Shown one piece after another: positions 48,339 through 61,400 of a stretch of DNA of 64,000 nucleotides. Made by a program: the position numbers and the translations under genes. Below the pieces are notes generated by a model that saw only the letters and a program-made list of their open reading frames with translations, did not search any database and was not told where the DNA came from. Numbering within the stretch: position 1 is the stretch's first letter; each line of letters opens with the position of its first letter. Source of the DNA: Lanius collurio (Eukaryota; Chordata; Aves; Passeriformes; Laniidae); assembly GCA_020086605.1 (NCBI GenBank), contig JACBWW010000004.1:45673649-45737648 (forward strand). Direction: 5' to 3'.

Positions 48339-49977
48339 TATTTAAAATATGTTTTTATAAATGTTGTCATCAACCTGGAAGATTGCACAGGTTTTATATC
48401 CACAATACTTAGTTTGTTTCTTGAAGAAAAATCTAAAGTATCTCTGAAACGAGCTCTCTGAACCTTGTGGTAAAAATCAAGCCTGACTTGAATAATTTAA
48501 CATCAAAACCAGTTATTTTAATGCTCACTGGCCTTCTATTCAGGACATTAAAAATTATGGTTGAAATAGTTGAATAGATTTGATACAGTTGAAATTAATG
48601 ATTTATATTGAAATCTTCAAGAAGAACAAGACCTCTGAGTAAGTAATGTTTCTGAATCATAACAATGAATCCTAAAAAAATAATTTACTTGGATATTTTC
48701 TATTAAGAGAAATGGAACGTGAAAGGTGCTTTCATTTTAGTCCATTTCATAAGTCTGTGCAGTGTGAGAGTATCTTATAATATTTTTAGTGGTTGTTAGT
48801 TCTTTGTGGACTACACCTTTCAAGTTCTCAGTGTTCATGGAATGCTGCATTGAGTTGTCAGAGGAAAAGTCAGAAATTCATCCTATTGATGAAACAGCAA
48901 CATATCCAAATCACAAGCTTTTCTTGATATCTGGAAGGCCCTCCTGTAGTTTGAAGCCCTGGTGGCTAGAATTGATGTTCCTTCTGAAGAGAGTGGCTTG
49001 GGAGTCTAAAAGCACCTGTTTTAAAGGAACACAACCCCCTTCTAAACCTCCACCACTCCTGCATGTTGTATTAGCGAGGAACAAGGGTGAGATAAACTAA
49101 AAAATGGATAGTCAAAGCTGAACATGAGTCTTAATAGTGAATTAAAGTCTCTGTTGTGGTGCTGTAGGTGTTTTTAGCAAGGTGCAGGCTGTCTGTGGAT
49201 TTAGGAAAATGAGTATCTCTGAATGAGAGGTTTGGGTGGGTGAATTAGTCTGTGTGAGGGCTTTAAAAATATTAAGGTGTGAGAGACCCCTGCCATGACC
49301 ATCCCTGAGGAGATGGTCCCAAGAGGCTGATGGGTTTCTTGTTCAGCTCTGTTTTGTCTCATCAGTGCTCTCTGAAAGCTTTATTCATCTGACTCAGGTG
49401 CAGCCATGGGGAAAGTGTGGCTTTGACTTTTCCCAGGAGGAGCTTTGTGGTTTGAGGCTTGAGGCTTGGGTTCTTGCAAAAGAGAATAGGTAAAATCAAG
49501 CTTTAACAAATGTTGACTCTTGGAATATAATATGGTTTTGCTTGTGCTGATGCTTCTCTGGGAAAGACTTGCTATTAGTGAGTAGAGAGTTTGGTTCCAT
49601 CTGACATAGCTGCTGTTCTTTTAAGTGAGGTAAGACAGCACTTTTCTAGTGTATGTTCCTGTTTTTGTTTCTGTATTTGGGTTTTTTGCGGTTTATTGTT
49701 TTCTTTCCCCACCTGCAGTGTGTGTGTCAGAATTGGGCAGAATTTCCCTATCTAGCCTGTATCTTTCTGGGTGCTCCATTTGAACCTGCTTTCATTGGAT
49801 TCTAATCTACATTAGACTACTCTTGAGGTTTCAGTCTTCTGTAGGTACTAGTGAGGAAATACCATCATTTTCAGTAACATGGTGGTTTATATGTAGTTTT
49901 TCTGACTCCTGACAATTTCTATAAACAAGATTTATAGCTACTTGTTGTATTTGAAATACATGTCAGTTTTCATTAAT

Positions 49978-50032
49978 TAAAAAATTAAACCCCAAAACAA
50001 CAACAGAAGAACACAAAATCCAAACACAAAAA
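49978..50032 (+). repeat. A/C-rich low-complexity tract
   Basis: AAAAATTAAACCCCAAAACA, then ACAACAGAAGAACACAAAATCC, then AAACACAAAAAGC. Same texture as the other A/C-rich tracts. Confidence 0.7.
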
Positions 50033-52764
50033 GCTTATTTTCTTTTCCTTCATGAAATATTGTGGTTAAATACAGAGGCAGAGGCTTGCTGTCTTGCATG
50101 CTGTATTTATGGCTAACTCACCCCATCCAGGAAACTGGCATTAGGTGTTGGGTCCAGTTCTGGTTACCTAGATTTTACTGTCATCCTTGGGGATGTGGTT
50201 ACTTCTGTGGCTAAATATAACCCATCAGAAAACAAAATGTCCACCTTGTTTCTGGTGGCTCTGTGGGGGCAGACAGCAAAAGCTGTGCTTTGGTCTCACT
50301 CACTGAGTGAGTTCCCAAAGTAAATAATTTTTCATTTCATGCCAGATAAGTCATCTGTCTTGTACAGATGAGAGTGGCCCATCTACCAAATGGGCTCAGT
50401 GAGAGCTGGGGAGAACCTGGACCCTCAGTTCTCTATTTCCTCTAACAGAGCTGACAACCTCTCACCTTCAATACCCCCCATCTCCTGTAATGTGTCTTTT
50501 CCCTATTCCTGCAGGCAGTGCAAACTTCTTATTTTTTTGCTAAATCTGTCTTGCAAAACATGATGGTTGGGTAAGATGCAATTTTGCTTTAATTATGATT
50601 AAATTACTTTATGAATTAACCAGAGGATCTCATGGGACTGGAATCTTTTGACACATGAGAAAATTGCCTTTCTTTAACAAGCTGCTTCAAGCATGCAAGG
50701 TAATATTAGCATTTTTCAGTTATAGCTTCAGGGGATTAAATAATAAGGGGAAGTATTGTACCTACAATTATATGATGTGCATGTGTGTGTTAAAGTTTTA
50801 AAGACAAGTAGACACGGAAGGAATTAGTTGAACTGCCGAACCTGTGACATTGTGCAGTAAGTGTGAGCAGGGATTTTTTTTTATTTATAAAGTAGCTTTT
50901 TAAGAAAACATGCAGGTAGCTGAAGAATTTTATGTTGTAGACTTGAAAAGGCTGGTTGTCCTTTGAATATATTCAGCCAAAAAAAGCATCCTGAACTAGA
51001 TACACCTGTTTCACCTTAGAGGTTAAGGAACTCGGTGCAACTCTAAAGGGAGTGAATGGTAATTTTCATATATGTTACTTTACTTGATTTAGTGGAGGTA
51101 TCAAATGGGCTAAAACCAGGAAGAGGATGCTGAAGATGTACTGTGCAATTAAGCTTTTTTTGTGAAGTACATGTGAAAAATAGTGTGTGCTATCCTAACA
51201 GGTCTGTGAATAACCTGTAATGCATGTGATGTCTCCAAACTCATGTTTTTCTGTTTTAACGCCTCTAAATGCATGCTTAAAAGCATTTATTTAGATACAC
51301 TGTGTCTAATGAGTTGAATTTGTTCAAGATGCTGCAGGAATTGAAGGTGATAATTTTTTTTTCTTAAATGAGGATAAGAAAATAGTACAACAGCTTGTGT
51401 CAAATTGAGAAGGAATGGGACAAGCTAAGCTGTATGACCTCTGCATATGCTGTATTCAGTGTGGACTTGCACCTTGCAACCCTGCTTGGTTTCAGAGGGT
51501 TGCCACTGCCTTGTGGTATCAAATCCAATGAAGTGGAAAATTGACAATAAGGGATTTAAGCTATTGTTGTCATTGCCCCAGCTGTTTGGTTGTTGTTTTG
51601 ATGACAGGATTCATTCATGTTCTACACAAATCCATAAGGTAACAGTAATTAGTGGGACTCAGAAGTTGGTGTGTGGGGGTTTATACAAGGATAGGGAACC
51701 ATATGACAAAGAAAAATTGTTTAAGCATTGCAGCTGTTCGGTTCTAAAAGGAAGGTGTGTGCATAATACATGGTAGATGAATTAATGTGCACCACTAGAA
51801 AAGGCAAATTACTTGATTTGAAAACAGTCAATGACAAACCCAACACCTTCATCTCTAGTTGTATTTGAGGCAAAACTGTGCCTGTGCAATAACAACCACA
51901 AGCAATGCTGGTGTGCAAATGCTCTCAGTAGAGCAGGAATTTTTTCACATATATTTGTCATGTCTTGCTTTAATCTAAAATTAAATGCATATTAGCCATT
52001 ACAACTATTATTACTGCTATTGTACTGTGATATAACTAGCCTGTCTACATTCACAGCCCAAAGATTAAATGAGGTTGGTAATTTTAAACCTAAAGCTGTT
52101 CTGTGCTGACAGAATAATACAGTAGGTAATACCCAGAAGACAAGCGGCACAAATTACAACCTTGTGCAGGCAAGATCAGATCAGTGGTGATAGTCTCTTG
52201 ATTGCATGTGGCTGAATGTTATCAGAGAATTTGAGAAATCATTCAGAAGAAAGCCATGTTTTCTGATTATTCTTTTTTTTTATGGTAACTGTAGAGATTA
52301 TTGAGGGAGGGGTTCATATGTAGGAAGAACAAACCCCTCTACTATGGCTGTGTGCTTCTTGTTCAAATCTTTTCTTTATGGTTTTGAATTTCCTTGCATT
52401 TGTTAGTTGACAGTGAAGATTCTCTTGATGCTGAAGGGAGCTTTGTGCTGTGTACAGATTCAACCCAAGGCTCCAGAAGTTTGCAGTCAACCAAGTAAAT
52501 TATTTGTCACCTTGGATAAATATTAGCTCTGACAAATTAAAAACGTATTTTAGTGGTGTGCATTGCACTCTATCTCACAAAATGGTAATTGTTCTTACAG
52601 TTATTGCTCTTGCTTGTAGTGAGGCATCTGTTTCTTGTCTAATTGCTAGCATTCAAATCCCAGGCAATTTAAAATAACTTTTTGAGCCTTCAAGATAGCT
52701 TAACCAAGGAATCTCAGATGTTCTTGATTCATACCTTTGGCATTGTGTTTTTTATGCAAATACC

Positions 52765-52810
52765 TAAAAAAACCACCAATCCAAACAAAAGAACCCCCAC
52801 AAAAAGAAAG
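52765..52810 (+). repeat. A/C-rich low-complexity tract
   Basis: AAAAAAACCACCAATCC, then AAACAAAAGAACCCCCAC, then AAAAAGAAAGG. Same texture as the other tracts. Confidence 0.7.
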
Positions 52811-55800
52811 GATTGGTTGGGTATAGGTTGGTTGTGCTGTAATCAAAGGCAGTAAGAAGAAATCCTGGTGTTGGATCTGCCTTTCACTATCAGTGTGTGT
52901 TCATTCTCAGAGCCTGGCTGTAAATCACGGAGCCTGGAATCCACCACTGCCTCTTGCACAGTCACTTGAAGTTGAAAATGTGTTAAATGACTTTTACACT
53001 CTGACATGGCCTTGCATGAGTTAAGAGTGACTATTTTTATTTTTTCCCCTTTGACAGTTAATCTCTTTATTTTTTTTTGAGCTGTAATAATCATCTTTCT
53101 TCGTACTTGTCCCCTGCAGCAGGTCCTGCTGGTTTGCTTCACCATGTCCCTTGGCTGTTGTTTTAAAAATCCTCTTTAGGGTTTCAAGACTGTACAACCA
53201 GTTGGGAGCTGTATCTTTTCACAGTCCTCCTTGAAAAGAGAATTCTCTCACCTACTGAGAGGATAATGATGATAAAAACACAGAGGCGCCAATTTTCTGG
53301 GATTCTCTGGAACTGGCATGGGGATTTTTAAACTTTCATTACTGCTATCATCTTTCCCCTCATCTCCCATCAATAAAACAAGAAAATGCAAAAGATAAAT
53401 AATAAAAAAAGCCACCCCCATCAGGAGAGCTAGAAAAAATGTCAGGTACCCAGATGAGAAACACGAGAGCTCCTGGGGGTAGAGGTGTCCAGAATGGATT
53501 TGTTCCTGTCTTTACCTAGAGATTTTTCAGTGATATTGCACCAGCTGTAGTGAAACTGTCCATCAGGCTTTTCTCCAGGGACAGAGGATCATGTTTAGAG
53601 GTAGCTCCTACACAGCTTTTGGGGGACATGCTGTGGTCTCTGCACCTTGACTGCACCCTTGCTTGCTTTGCCTTGTGAGCCCTTTGGGTTGCTGTTTACC
53701 AATAGCAGTGCTGATGCTCTGCCTTTGTCCTCTTGCCTGCCATGGGCTCCTGTTCACACTCCCTTGCTTCTTTTGTGTGAGTACAAGGCCAGTTCTAATC
53801 CCTTATACTCTGGTGTTTATTTATTAAGTGCCCCAGATCAGTTCTGCTCTATCTCTGGCTGTTTCCCTGGAAGGGGTGGGCTCTCGCTTAACAGAGAAAA
53901 TACTTTCAAAATACCCCCCCGAGTATAGGTGCTCTCAGTATGGGTGCCTCTGAGTGATACATGCTCAGGATTTTTAGCTATTGCAGACCCTTTACTTTCC
54001 CTGAACTGTCCTTTTTAATGTTTTTGTGCTATTTCACAAAACCCTTTCTTTAAGTTTTCAATAGTAATTTTACAGTTGTGGGGGAAAAGTAAGAAATTGA
54101 GGGCTAAGACTTCAGGTGCATGTTAAAAAACTTGAACATCTCTCATTTGGAGTTATGTAGGAAACCTGAAAGAGGTCTTCACATTTTCATGTGCAACATC
54201 CAACAACACATGAGGTGTTACCTAATGGGGGTCTCTGCAGCTGCCATGAGCCCTGGTAATGGCCAACACGATCCTTCAACAGATTTTGTTCCTCTCTTCC
54301 CTCTGTACTGCTTTACCCAGTAGTGTTTATGCACCTCAGCAGAGAAGTCTCAAGAATATGGGGAGCACATTCCTGAATGAAGAGTTGATCAAGATGTAAG
54401 CAGTGATTTAATTGTAACGGGAGTAGTGATTGGTTTTGATCTGAATAAAACGGGGAGAGTTCTCTCTTTAGCAGCATCCTATGTAATGGTAACTTATGCA
54501 AGAGTTTCAGTGTTTGTATCTGCCCTAAAGGAAGTTAAGAAATAAAAATGAGATGTGACGGATATTAGCACTTGGAAGATGAAACAGAAGATGTCTTATT
54601 GCCAACAGGAAAGCCATGAGCCAGTGATAGCTGTAAATACTTCTATCCAAAGTTTGCTGGTTGCTGCTGTTAAGCTCTGTTGACTACGTGTCTGGTCAAA
54701 AGGGGTAAATCACTACTTGTGAGGCAATTATTTCTATGGCTGTTAAGGGGACGGGCAGGCTGCTGAATCTGTGGAGGGAGTGATGTTATGAGGAAACACT
54801 AGGAACCTTTCCCTGCTAACGTGTTTTTACAAAAGCCACAGCTATTGCCTCACTTGGCAAACAGCCACTTGGAATAGGGGCTGCACAACTCTCAGGTGTC
54901 AGATGTGACATGACTTAAGTTTTTTTTCTTCCATCAGTTTCTCATTTTTCTGGAACTAACTGTGAAATTTCATGTATACTCTAAATGCACATAAACTTTG
55001 AAGTAACCTTCCGTAACCTCAAAATGTTTTTCCCTGGGTCAATTAATCCCATTTGCTGCTTCAGCCACATGATGCAGAAAACAGAAAAATGTGAGGGTAG
55101 CATCAAATACACCACTATGTTTGCAAGGGCAGGCTCCTTCCTTTGGTGGCTGTGCCAGCTTTTGCTGCCTTAAATTTATAGGAATAGATGGCAGCATTTA
55201 AACAGCTTGCTGTTTGTGTTGTCCTGAAGCTGGTCTGTATTCTAGGAGATGCAGCTTTGAGGTTACGTTAGGGATTTCTGAAATTTCTGTATGAAGAAAC
55301 CAGGAACACTGCTTAGGATAATTCAAATGCTTCTGAAATAGGTCCTGGCACTGTGAAAGACAGTTTTTTGTGTGGTTATTAATGAGAGCATTTTTATAGT
55401 AATTCCATTTGGGAGATCAATGATAAAAAAGGCTTGAACTGTAGCATGATAGATAGAACTGTCCGCAGAGTCTTTGCCTGTAGTACTTGCAACACAATTG
55501 GCTTGTGTCAGTGAAGCGTTTGGTTGTCATGTGCCCAGAACGCTTTAGTGACAGTGGTGTCTTGGTTTCTGGTGGTTGGGGAAAGACTGCTACAGGTTTC
55601 TTTTGTAGCACCTAATAATCTGTGTGTTTCCTCCTTAGACTGAGTCTGAACCTTCCAACAAAGCACAACTTGCATTTTTAAACTCTACTGTCACTGCCAA
55701 GTAATGACTCACATGCTATTTCACCTGTGCCTAAAGGAGCTCTTTCCTTGGGTTAATCACTGAATGAGATTAATTATGCTGATTAGGCACATCATCACTA

Positions 55801-56584
55801 CCATCATAGATGTTTGGAATGGGAAGGTTAAACCCTTTCCAAACTCAGATCTTGCAGCACCAGTGACTATCCCAGTTATAAACTGCCTGAAACAAAACAT
55901 ATGGTGTAGAAAAGCATTATATGCATAAGCCTCATGTATTTCTTGTCCAAACAGTGTGTCTCCTATCACAACTTCTCTCAGTTAAACCAGTTTAATCAAA
56001 TTGCTTTCTTCATACTGGACTGTGATTATAGTTGGTCCTGGTCAGATGTTGATGTTTCTGTCTCTATGCTGGTTTTGAATCCCTGTGCAAAAATGACACT
56101 CACAAGCCCACTTGGACAAACAAGATCTTAATTTATTCCCTCCCCCGCCCCATCCCCCAGCCTATGCATGGAAGTCTTTTTCAATCTAAGTGAAGATTCT
56201 TGAAAACCAATCCCTGAATTTCCAAGGAGAGGTCTTCAAGGCATGGCAGAGCACGTGCTGCTGTTGTGACTGGCACTGGTGCAGGACTGCTGCTCTGTCC
56301 GGCTGCTGGGTTGGCTGCCACCTCCCTGGTGTGGGCACAAGCCACCCTTTGGGGACATACGGAGAGCTGGTCTTTGTTCTCAGCCTGTCTGCTGTGAACG
56401 CTGATGTTCAAAGGATGGGAGGAGCAGGAATGAGCAGCTGAGGGCTTCTCTAGCACCCTCAGTGTACTTTGTGCCAGAAAAAGCATTGCTGATGCCAGGC
56501 TTTTAAAAACAATATTTTATAGCAGGCGTGTATCTCAGTATCTCACTATTTTCAAGGCTACCATGATAATGTAATGTTATTTGG

Positions 56585-56630
56585 AAAAAAAAAAAAAGAC
56601 AACAAAGCAGACAACAACCAAACAAAAAGA
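56585..56630 (+). repeat. A/C-rich low-complexity tract
   Basis: Thirteen A, then GACAACAAAGCAGACAACAA and CCAAACAAAAAGA. Same texture as the other tracts. Confidence 0.7.
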
Positions 56631-56790
56631 CCTCAACTCTCACACCAGTGAAGCATCCAGGATTTTCTGTTTGCATTTCAAAATTGTGAATCATAGGAGT
56701 TCTATGTGCACGTTCAGGGTATGAGCTTGGTAACAGCAGGCTCCTAGCTCTGCCCTGGGGTGAAATCTGGTGTGTTCTCAGGGTTTATTT

Positions 56791-56810
56791 AAAAAAGAAA
56801 AAAAAAAAAA
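56791..56810 (+). repeat. A-rich tract
   Basis: AAAAAAG followed by 13 A. Simple sequence. Confidence 0.85.
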
Positions 56811-58076
56811 TTGTTAAGCTTCTAAATATGGCAGGAGTTGCATCTAAAATGAGGAGACTCAATGCTAAAGTAAACAAATAGGGAATTGGGCATATCCCTG
56901 AAGTTTTTGAGTGGATTCTCTTCCTGTCCTTGGAAAAGTTTCTTTTACACCTAAAAATCCTTTGCTAAAAAGGAAAACTAATATATGTTTCAAAAACTGG
57001 GTCTTTATCTTATGTCAAGATTTACATATGTAATATCTAATCCAGATTCAGGTTATGCTATAAAGCTTCATTATCTACACCACTTTCGGGAGAAAGCAGG
57101 GAGAAACTGTGAAATAGCCACACTTGTACAGATGAACAGATTTCCAAAGTGCAGTTTGGTATCTGCTTTGTTTGGTTTTCTTCAACTTGTTGGAGACTTT
57201 ATTTACTCTAGTTCCTAACTGCTCATCTGTTTCAGCCTCTTGCTCAATTACATTTTGATAGTCTCCTATCTTGTCATTTTACCCTCATTTTAAAAGTCTG
57301 CAGGAATGGAGCCATAACAAAAGCTACCTTGAAATAAGAGAGTTCTGTGTGTTTCTCCTAATTATTCACAGTAAAACATATGCCAGATTTCTGTGGGTAA
57401 ATGTGCCAGACAGGCACAGACTGTTGTTATTTGCGCACAGGATCATATCGAGGTGTAGCAGGCTCTGTGACTGTGGATGTGCTGCTTGTCCAAGAAAGGT
57501 TACTTTTCCCTTTGTGCCTGTGCCTGGATGCACTAGAAAAGGGTAACATATCCAACCTGAATTATGTGCATTTCTATAAATTAATATCCTTTAAATTCAG
57601 GTAACAAACAGTAGCTGTAGATGAGTGAAGTAGATCAGGGGGAATGATTTAAGCTTGGAGTGTGGGCATAAATACCAGATATTGGGAAGAAGTGGGAGGC
57701 TTCTCTGTTCAGAAAATAAAACCTGCTTGTGAGGACCACCTTAGGAACTGCTGAGAAGACAGATATCTCTTCTTGGAGGTCTTGGGTAGTTATTTCTAAG
57801 CTCTGAAAAGAGATGCTAAAACTGGTCACTGTGTTCCACAAATACAAGATATAAGTTATGCTTATGTTCTTTAAGATGGTGCAGCAATGTATTTACTTCA
57901 AGTGTGTGATTTGGGTGGTAAATTACATTTATTTCTCTAGTTTTAAATTTTGATTTCCTTTTTTAACCCCTCTTGTTCCTCTCTCTAAGACCTCTTCTGA
58001 AAATGAGATTGTTTCACTGCTGTGCGGTGGACCAGTGTTTTTACTGCAGTTGGTAACAGTATTGTGGTTTTGCAGT

Positions 58077-58406
58077 TCACAGTCTCTTGCTATTCAAGCC
58101 CATAAAGCAGAGGAACAGCAAAAAGCATCTGGCCTGGTGCCAAAGGCTGGTGTCCAAAGATTGGCATCCTCGCTTGGGAACACATGGAGCAGGAGCACGT
58201 TTGTTCCCCTGCCATGGGCGATGCTGCCAGCAGAGCAGCAGTACTGTGGCTGGCAAAAGCAGCTTTACCAGTTGAGGGCAGCTACAAGGGCTGGAGCAGG
58301 GGTGGTGTTTGGAGCAGAGTACCAATATCCACAAGCACCATATGCAGTGGTTCAGCTGCAAGGAGAAGGAGTGAAAGTATTGATTAGGAGAGGTTACTTT
58401 GGGTAG
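58077..58406. other. GC-richer islet open in several frames
   Basis: Three + frames (58035-58406, 58087-58275, 58184-58387) and a minus frame (58077-58490) are all open over much of this interval. That is what GC-richer DNA with few TA-containing triplets gives by chance. No motif is recognised in any of the translations. The edges are ordinary AT-rich DNA, so it might be the remains of an inserted or exonic sequence. Confidence 0.3.
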
Positions 58407-61400
58407 AGATCTCCTTGCATACAGTAGACTCTGTAGCACTTGAAGACTGATTGATGCAAAATATTTGCTTTGTCTTTGAAAAAACCCCAAAAACTGAACT
58501 GATGGCTTGAAGTGGCTACCTGAAAACAGAGGCTAAACAAGATTAAGAGAATAAAAGTAGGTATTTATTTGAAAGGCCTTCAGAGGCACACCCTGAGCAG
58601 TCAAAAACTTCTGAGGGTTTTTCACACTTTTGTGAGTTTGGTCTATTTGCATATCAGGGTAAATTCTCCAGTTATAATTTCAGTTAATGATGTAATTACC
58701 CCAAGTTTGCCCTTCCTCTCAAAGGCTTTTAGTTTACACATTTTGGGGCCTGGGACAACAAGATGTCCTTGAGTTCAGGCCCAGAATGGGTTTGTTATGT
58801 CCAACCAGCATGAGAGAACAGCAGCTAACAGGCTGTATGAGGTTTCACAGTTACACACTAGGCAGTACAGGATTTGAGAAATATAAAAGTTAAAACCTAA
58901 GGCATCATAGCAATGAGATTTTTGGGTTCTCAGTGTTGCTTTCAGTATGAGCATGGCTTCAAGGCTGGTAGTTTCCCTTAATATTTGTGGGTAATTTATT
59001 AGCTGGAAACTTACATGCTAGTCAAATATAATTTATATTACTTTCTGATGGTTTATCTATTATGAGGAAAAGAGTAAAGGAAATAGTCAGCTGTGGTCCT
59101 TCAAAAAACACACTAGCAACTCTGTAGCAGTAATAACTAATGTCCTGTAAAGCTGCTGTGCAATAATCTAAAGCATCCCATTAAACAGTCACTGCTGGCA
59201 CTTACAGTAACAATTTTGAGCTGTTGCCTGTGAGGAGGTAGTTGCTCACTGCCACATATGAATGATGTAGACTTTGGAGCCTCAGTGATGCAAAATGGGT
59301 TTGTTTGTGTTTTTTTTTCTTGATGATTTTGAGGCAGTAATGTATTCTGTATTGAATTGTTTTGGTTTGTGATCAGGATGCTTTCAGTAGAGTTCAAAAA
59401 GTAGAAACAGATGATGAGTTACTGAAGACAAGTTTTTACAAGATTGATTAATCAAGATTCAGCAGTGTAGAAGAGCACAAAGAATGAGTGTTAAGATTAT
59501 ATATAACAAAAGGAAGGGCAAATAAGATGAATGCTCTTAACAGTAAACAGGGTTTCTGCATATTCATTACATCCTTTTTGCCTTCTGCTGTGCTTTGGAA
59601 ATGATGCAGCTGTGTACGTGGATCATGCCTAATTCTGTGATGGCTAATCCTGGTATCTTGATATTAATCCAAGAATGAAGCATGTTTGTTTTTAAGACAC
59701 CAAAGCATTTTTTTTAAAGTGGAAAATAAGTATTTTAGATTCCTAAGATAATGAATTATCTTTCAGGGTTAATGCTTATAGATATGAAAGATAGTCCTGC
59801 AGCTCAAGAACTGAGTATTTCTGTTATTTCTCCATCCCCTCATTATTTTGCTTTTTTTCTTCAGCTCTTAACTCCCTCCTCCACTCATTTACTTTGCTAT
59901 AAATCAAGAGCAGGTCTTTTGAATTTGGCAGACTGAGGCTGGTATAAGACTTATGCAGGCAACGTTTTAATCAGGGTAGGATGTGTTGCCTCTAATAAGA
60001 ACCCTGATAGCAATAGGGGAGGAGCAGCTGGGACCTCGGGGAGTCTGGTGGCCTGTTCTCCTGCCAGTGGAGAAATTTATCTGGCAGCTCCAAATCTGCT
60101 TATTGGAAATGACTGTGAAAGAGAGTAAAGGAGATTGATGAGCAGCCCAGGTATGTTTTCAAAAGTCGGTGATGAATTTTTCCTCTCTCATGTCAAATAA
60201 TGCCTTTTTTTCCTTTAACACCTAAAATGTTGGATTTTGCAGGAGTGCTGAGCCATACTTAAGATGTACAATAACTGATGATTTGAAACAAAGATTGGTA
60301 GCAATGCTGAGACTTCAGGATCCTTGGAGCTGGACAATGAGTTACACTGCTGTGGCTGGTCAGGAGAAGTGCTGCCCTGACTGAAACACTGTGAAGGCAC
60401 AAAGGGGACCTGCTCCCTTTTACTCTTCACGACACAAGAGCCAAAGAAGAAATGTTCTGTAAGATTCTCTTAAACTCCCTAAAAATAATGGCTAAGTTTT
60501 TTCTCCATCTTCTCTGTAACTCCAGCTCTGAGTCCCACCTGTGTGCATATTCCTGCTGCTTCAGCACCTGATTTCATACATGGATAATTCTATGCTTTCT
60601 CCCTTTTCTTCCACTCCATTTCTGCAGTCTGTCCTAGAGCACACCTTGCCCTTACTCTTTCACTGTCCTTGTCTGGTCATCCTTACACCCCAGACTCCTG
60701 CAGTTAGAGCTTCTTTTCCCACACATGTCCTTATTCCACCCTGTGTTGTGCTTTCCTGCTTCCCTTCTCTCTTTGGCAGAAGTGGGCATCTTCTATCCCT
60801 GTAACTTCAGGAAGGTTATGAGACAGCTGTTCTGAGAATGTTGTTTTTTGTCTTCATGGTATTGTAGTCTGGAGGATGCAAACTTCCACTTCAGCTGTGG
60901 AAGAAACTATTTCCAGTCCTATTGCCTGGAGCTACACAGCAGAAGGTTTGTGTCAATGGCCAGGAGCACACCAGGGGCTGGATGGAGCCCTGGCTGGCAG
61001 CATCACCTGTCTTGGGTCCTCCAGCCCTGAAGTGAGAGTGCTCCTATCTCCAGCAAGAGAAGTGTGATGTGGCAATTGCTTCTTTCAGCCTCAGTCTTTA
61101 CTGCTGTAGCTGAAATAATTAAGGACACTTTGTATGTGCTTTGTCTGACATGAAGAAGAGGCAAGTGATCTTGCATGTTTTCTTCTGTGTTTTGTTCCAG
61201 TGATCTTGTGTTCAACTTTGAACTTCCAAAACGTGAGCAAAGCATGGGCATTGCCTTTGGCTTTCTAACTGCTTAAGGGCACACTTCGCATGTATGGACT
61301 GTTCTGCCTTGTTTTGGAACACTGACACCCAAATCCATTTCTACTGATTTAGAAAATAGTTTGGCCTCTTCTAAAAAACCCTCTGTTAATAGCTTAGTTG

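Larger units (their letters stand above)
48339..53000. other. Noncoding unique DNA, no gene supported
   Basis: AT-rich unique DNA. Only the A/C-rich tracts at 49978-50032 and 52765-52810 and small inverted words such as ATGCTTAAAAGCAT near 51270 stand out. Confidence 0.5.
53001..58076. other. Noncoding unique DNA, no gene supported
   Basis: Mixed composition. 53560-53900 and 56220-56450 are GC-richer patches with open frames on one or both strands (53647-53928; 56190-56441 plus against 56181-56486 minus). No splice context or domain was recognised. A-rich tracts at 56585-56630 and 56791-56810. Confidence 0.5.
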
